Assembly: GCA_964356745.1 (NCBI GenBank)
Contig: CAYHIW010000010.1
Location: forward strand, 1 to 22,132
Length of the DNA stretch: 22,132 nucleotides
Reading direction: 5' to 3'
From: CAYHIW01 sp964356745
GTDB lineage: Bacteria; Patescibacteriota; Microgenomatia; UBA1406; GWC2-37-13
Of the stretch, positions 20,495 through 22,132 are shown piece by piece. Numbering within the stretch: the first letter of the stretch is position 1; every line of letters begins with the position of its first letter. The position numbers and the translations under genes are program-made. The notes beneath the pieces are model-generated. The model did no database searches. It saw nothing but the letters and a program-made list of their open reading frames with translations, and was not told where the DNA came from.

Positions 20495-21073
20495 ATGCGC
20501 CAGAAACCATTAAGAGTAGGATTTGATCTCGATGGAGTCATCCTCTACAACCCCGTTCGAGTGCTCCGCCCACTAACAAGCCTCCTTAGCAAAACGTTTC
20601 TTCACAAAAAAGAAATTTATTTTTATATTCCAAAGTCACCGATCGAACAACAACTGTGGCGCTTACTTCATAAAACAAGCTTTATCCCATCCAGAGGACT
20701 CAACGACCTTAAACGACTTGTTGATGAAAAAAAGATTGAGGCATATATTGTGACTGGACGATATCAGACTCTCAAAAAAGATTTCGAAAAATGGATTAAG
20801 CAGATAGAAGCAGATAAACATTTTAAAGGATATTTTTTTAATGCTTCCAACCAACAACCGCACGAATTCAAAAGCTCAATGATTAAAAAATTAGGTCTTG
20901 ATATGTTTGTTGAAGATAATTGGGATATTGTCCGTCAACTTCATTTGAATGGATCCCATAAAAATACCAAGGTTTTGTGGATCAGCAACTTGCTTGATTC
21001 ATATATCAAACACCCTCATAAATTTCCCAATCTAAAAATGGCGATAAAATATATTGAAACTAATCTTTCTTGA
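20495..21073 (+). CDS. HAD-superfamily hydrolase
   Basis: The 192-residue cytoplasmic protein has HAD motif I FDLDGVI (D11 nucleophile, D13 acid), motif II in YIVTGRY (T87), a lysine region KSSMIKK (K126-K132) and motif III/IV in MFVEDNWD (E140, D141). Between motif I and II a basic segment of about 70 residues acts as a small cap. The TGR form and short length recall 5'-nucleotidase-like (NT5C) phosphatases. The substrate is unknown. The gene is divergent from the epimerase and its end overlaps the convergent CBS gene by 14 bases. Confidence 0.85.
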   Translation: MRQKPLRVGFDLDGVILYNPVRVLRPLTSLLSKTFLHKKEIYFYIPKSPIEQQLWRLLHKTSFIPSRGLNDLKRLVDEKKIEAYIVTGRYQTLKKDFEKWIKQIEADKHFKGYFFNASNQQPHEFKSSMIKKLGLDMFVEDNWDIVRQLHLNGSHKNTKVLWISNLLDSYIKHPHKFPNLKMAIKYIETNLS

Positions 21074-22130
21074 TACGTAGTTTGGCAAGAAGTTTCTTAA
21101 GATTTTTACCTTGCTTTCGTATTACATGAACCGGCCCTTTTTGAGGAATAAGAGAGATCATTGCCTCAAACACTCCACCCTTTTTTTCTTCTCTTACAAA
21201 GAGTCGGACCTTTTGAACATTCTTTATATGCGCAGACATGTGGGTCAATTTATCAAAAAAACCACCAAGTATTTGACGACTATTTTTTGAAAGATTATCT
21301 CCTGCAATCTCAACTTTTCCCGGCGCTTTCTGCTTCATAAGGACTGTGAGTAAATCACGCGTAGTAATAATACTTGTTGGCATTTTTTCTTTATTTACAA
21401 TGAGAACGCTTCCTATTTGTTTGTTCAAAATAAGCTCTACCGCTTCTTTCAAAGTATTTGATGGTGTAAGCGTTAGAACATAGGATTTAACGAAGTTTTT
21501 CACATGCTGTTTTTGAAAACTCGGCTTATTACCCTCTCTATCTCCACTTCGTCCTTTACGTTTTGGAGCAATGAGAAAACTGATCAAATCATAGTACGTA
21601 AGTATTCCTCGCAACTTCATACTGCTTGAAATAACTACGAGTTTAGATATTTTTTGTGTCTTAAAAATATGTATCGCATTCGATATTACATCAGTGTCAA
21701 TAATGGTAATGAGCGGCTTACTACCTTTCAATTTAAGATAATCTCCGATTGTCTGATTAAACAAATCAGAGTCTCTATACTGAGACAAAAGATGTCTGGC
21801 AGACGTAATCCCAATAAATGTATTATCGTCATTGAGAATGGGCAGGTAATGAACTTTCGACTCAATTAATAACTGAACAACTTTAGAGATGGGAAAATTT
21901 GATTTAATTCTTGGCGCATGAAATATGCAATGCTCTACCTTAGCGTTTCCGGGGTACGAATTCTTAATAAGACAGTAGTATGGATTAATAACACCCATGT
22001 ACGACCCCGATTCATTGAAAACAAATGCAGCGTCGTGAGAAGAGCTCAGTTGTGCAAGAGCAGACGCTAATGTTTCGTCTGGATTAATTTTTATGATATT
22101 TCGTGTTTTAACTATGTCTTTTAAGTTCAT
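21060..22130 (-). CDS. Four-CBS-domain protein with an HPF/S30AE-like C-terminal segment
   Basis: From ATG 22130, two bases from the window edge, the protein has 356 residues. Four CBS motifs lie at about 8-55, 66-120, 126-185 and 208-266, recognised by repeats such as SKVHYLPILNDDNTFIGITS and QIGSVLIVNKEKMPTSIITTRDL. CBS pairs bind adenine nucleotides and act as energy or ligand sensors. The final 86 residues (271-356) run IAGDNLSKNSRQILGGFFD, then KNVQKVRLFVREEKKGG and a strand-loop-helix end; this pattern recalls the ribosome hibernation factor fold (S30AE), but similarity is low. There are no membrane helices. The start looks natural, although an upstream start outside the window cannot be excluded. 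Confidence 0.85.
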   Translation of the reverse strand: MNLKDIVKTRNIIKINPDETLASALAQLSSSHDAAFVFNESGSYMGVINPYYCLIKNSYPGNAKVEHCIFHAPRIKSNFPISKVVQLLIESKVHYLPILNDDNTFIGITSARHLLSQYRDSDLFNQTIGDYLKLKGSKPLITIIDTDVISNAIHIFKTQKISKLVVISSSMKLRGILTYYDLISFLIAPKRKGRSGDREGNKPSFQKQHVKNFVKSYVLTLTPSNTLKEAVELILNKQIGSVLIVNKEKMPTSIITTRDLLTVLMKQKAPGKVEIAGDNLSKNSRQILGGFFDKLTHMSAHIKNVQKVRLFVREEKKGGVFEAMISLIPQKGPVHVIRKQGKNLKKLLAKLRIKKD

Positions 22131-22132
22131 GG

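Overview
This window is a compact, AT-rich bacterial segment holding 25 supported or probable protein genes. Gene ends overlap or abut in most pairs. TGA acts as a stop codon (for example in yebC and the alpha/beta hydrolase), so the glycine recoding of Gracilibacteria and Absconditabacteria is not in use. I recognise no ribosomal, tRNA, phage, IS or CRISPR sequence. The gene style suggests a Patescibacteria/CPR genome, perhaps Microgenomates: a Mur-ligase-like protein with membrane helices, FemAB, DksA/TraR next to an Lgt-like protein, a YibE/F protein, GT-C glycosyltransferases, and short tandem repeats inside genes. This placement is inference and needs a database search.

Layout. 1-2113: a zinc-handling block on the minus strand, with a truncated ZIP transporter behind a Fur/Zur-family regulator. 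Their promoter carries a 7-1-7 palindrome exactly between the -35 and -10 boxes. A YibE/F membrane protein lies upstream. 2153-3637: an exported DsbA-like thiol oxidoreductase converges on an unknown acidic protein. 3689-8121: a plus-strand run of alpha/beta hydrolase, membrane-anchored MurF-like ligase, DegT-type PLP aminotransferase and FemAB aminoacyltransferase. This is probably a cell-envelope or peptidoglycan modification unit. 8118-10485: an ABC-2 permease, its ATPase and a guanylate-kinase-like P-loop protein, all on minus. 10486-11319: an 834-bp gene-free region rich in perfect hairpins, direct repeats, a 10-2-10 palindrome, a consensus DnaA box and a degenerate tandem repeat. 11320-12791: yebC and a polytopic membrane protein. 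12876-13688: a TPR protein with an acidic tail. 13643-16620: an overlapping operon with a 44-residue membrane peptide, a Kef-type antiporter with an RCK domain, a LytR_C-like protein and a possible 66-residue membrane peptide. 16692-17847: DksA/TraR and a divergent Lgt. 17886-22130: a GT-C glycosyltransferase, an extended SDR epimerase, a HAD hydrolase and a four-CBS protein.

Gene expression. Several starts have a good -10 hexamer only 4-9 nt upstream and no Shine-Dalgarno sequence, which predicts leaderless or near-leaderless mRNAs. Divergent pairs share very short promoters; one 23-bp gap appears to hold two overlapping TATAAT boxes in the palindrome ATTATATAAT.

The most unusual signals are the structured 834-bp intergenic region, a GC-rich 13-bp inverted repeat inserted in frame in the FemAB gene, heptanucleotide repeat arrays read through as protein in two genes, and the palindrome filling the fur promoter spacer.
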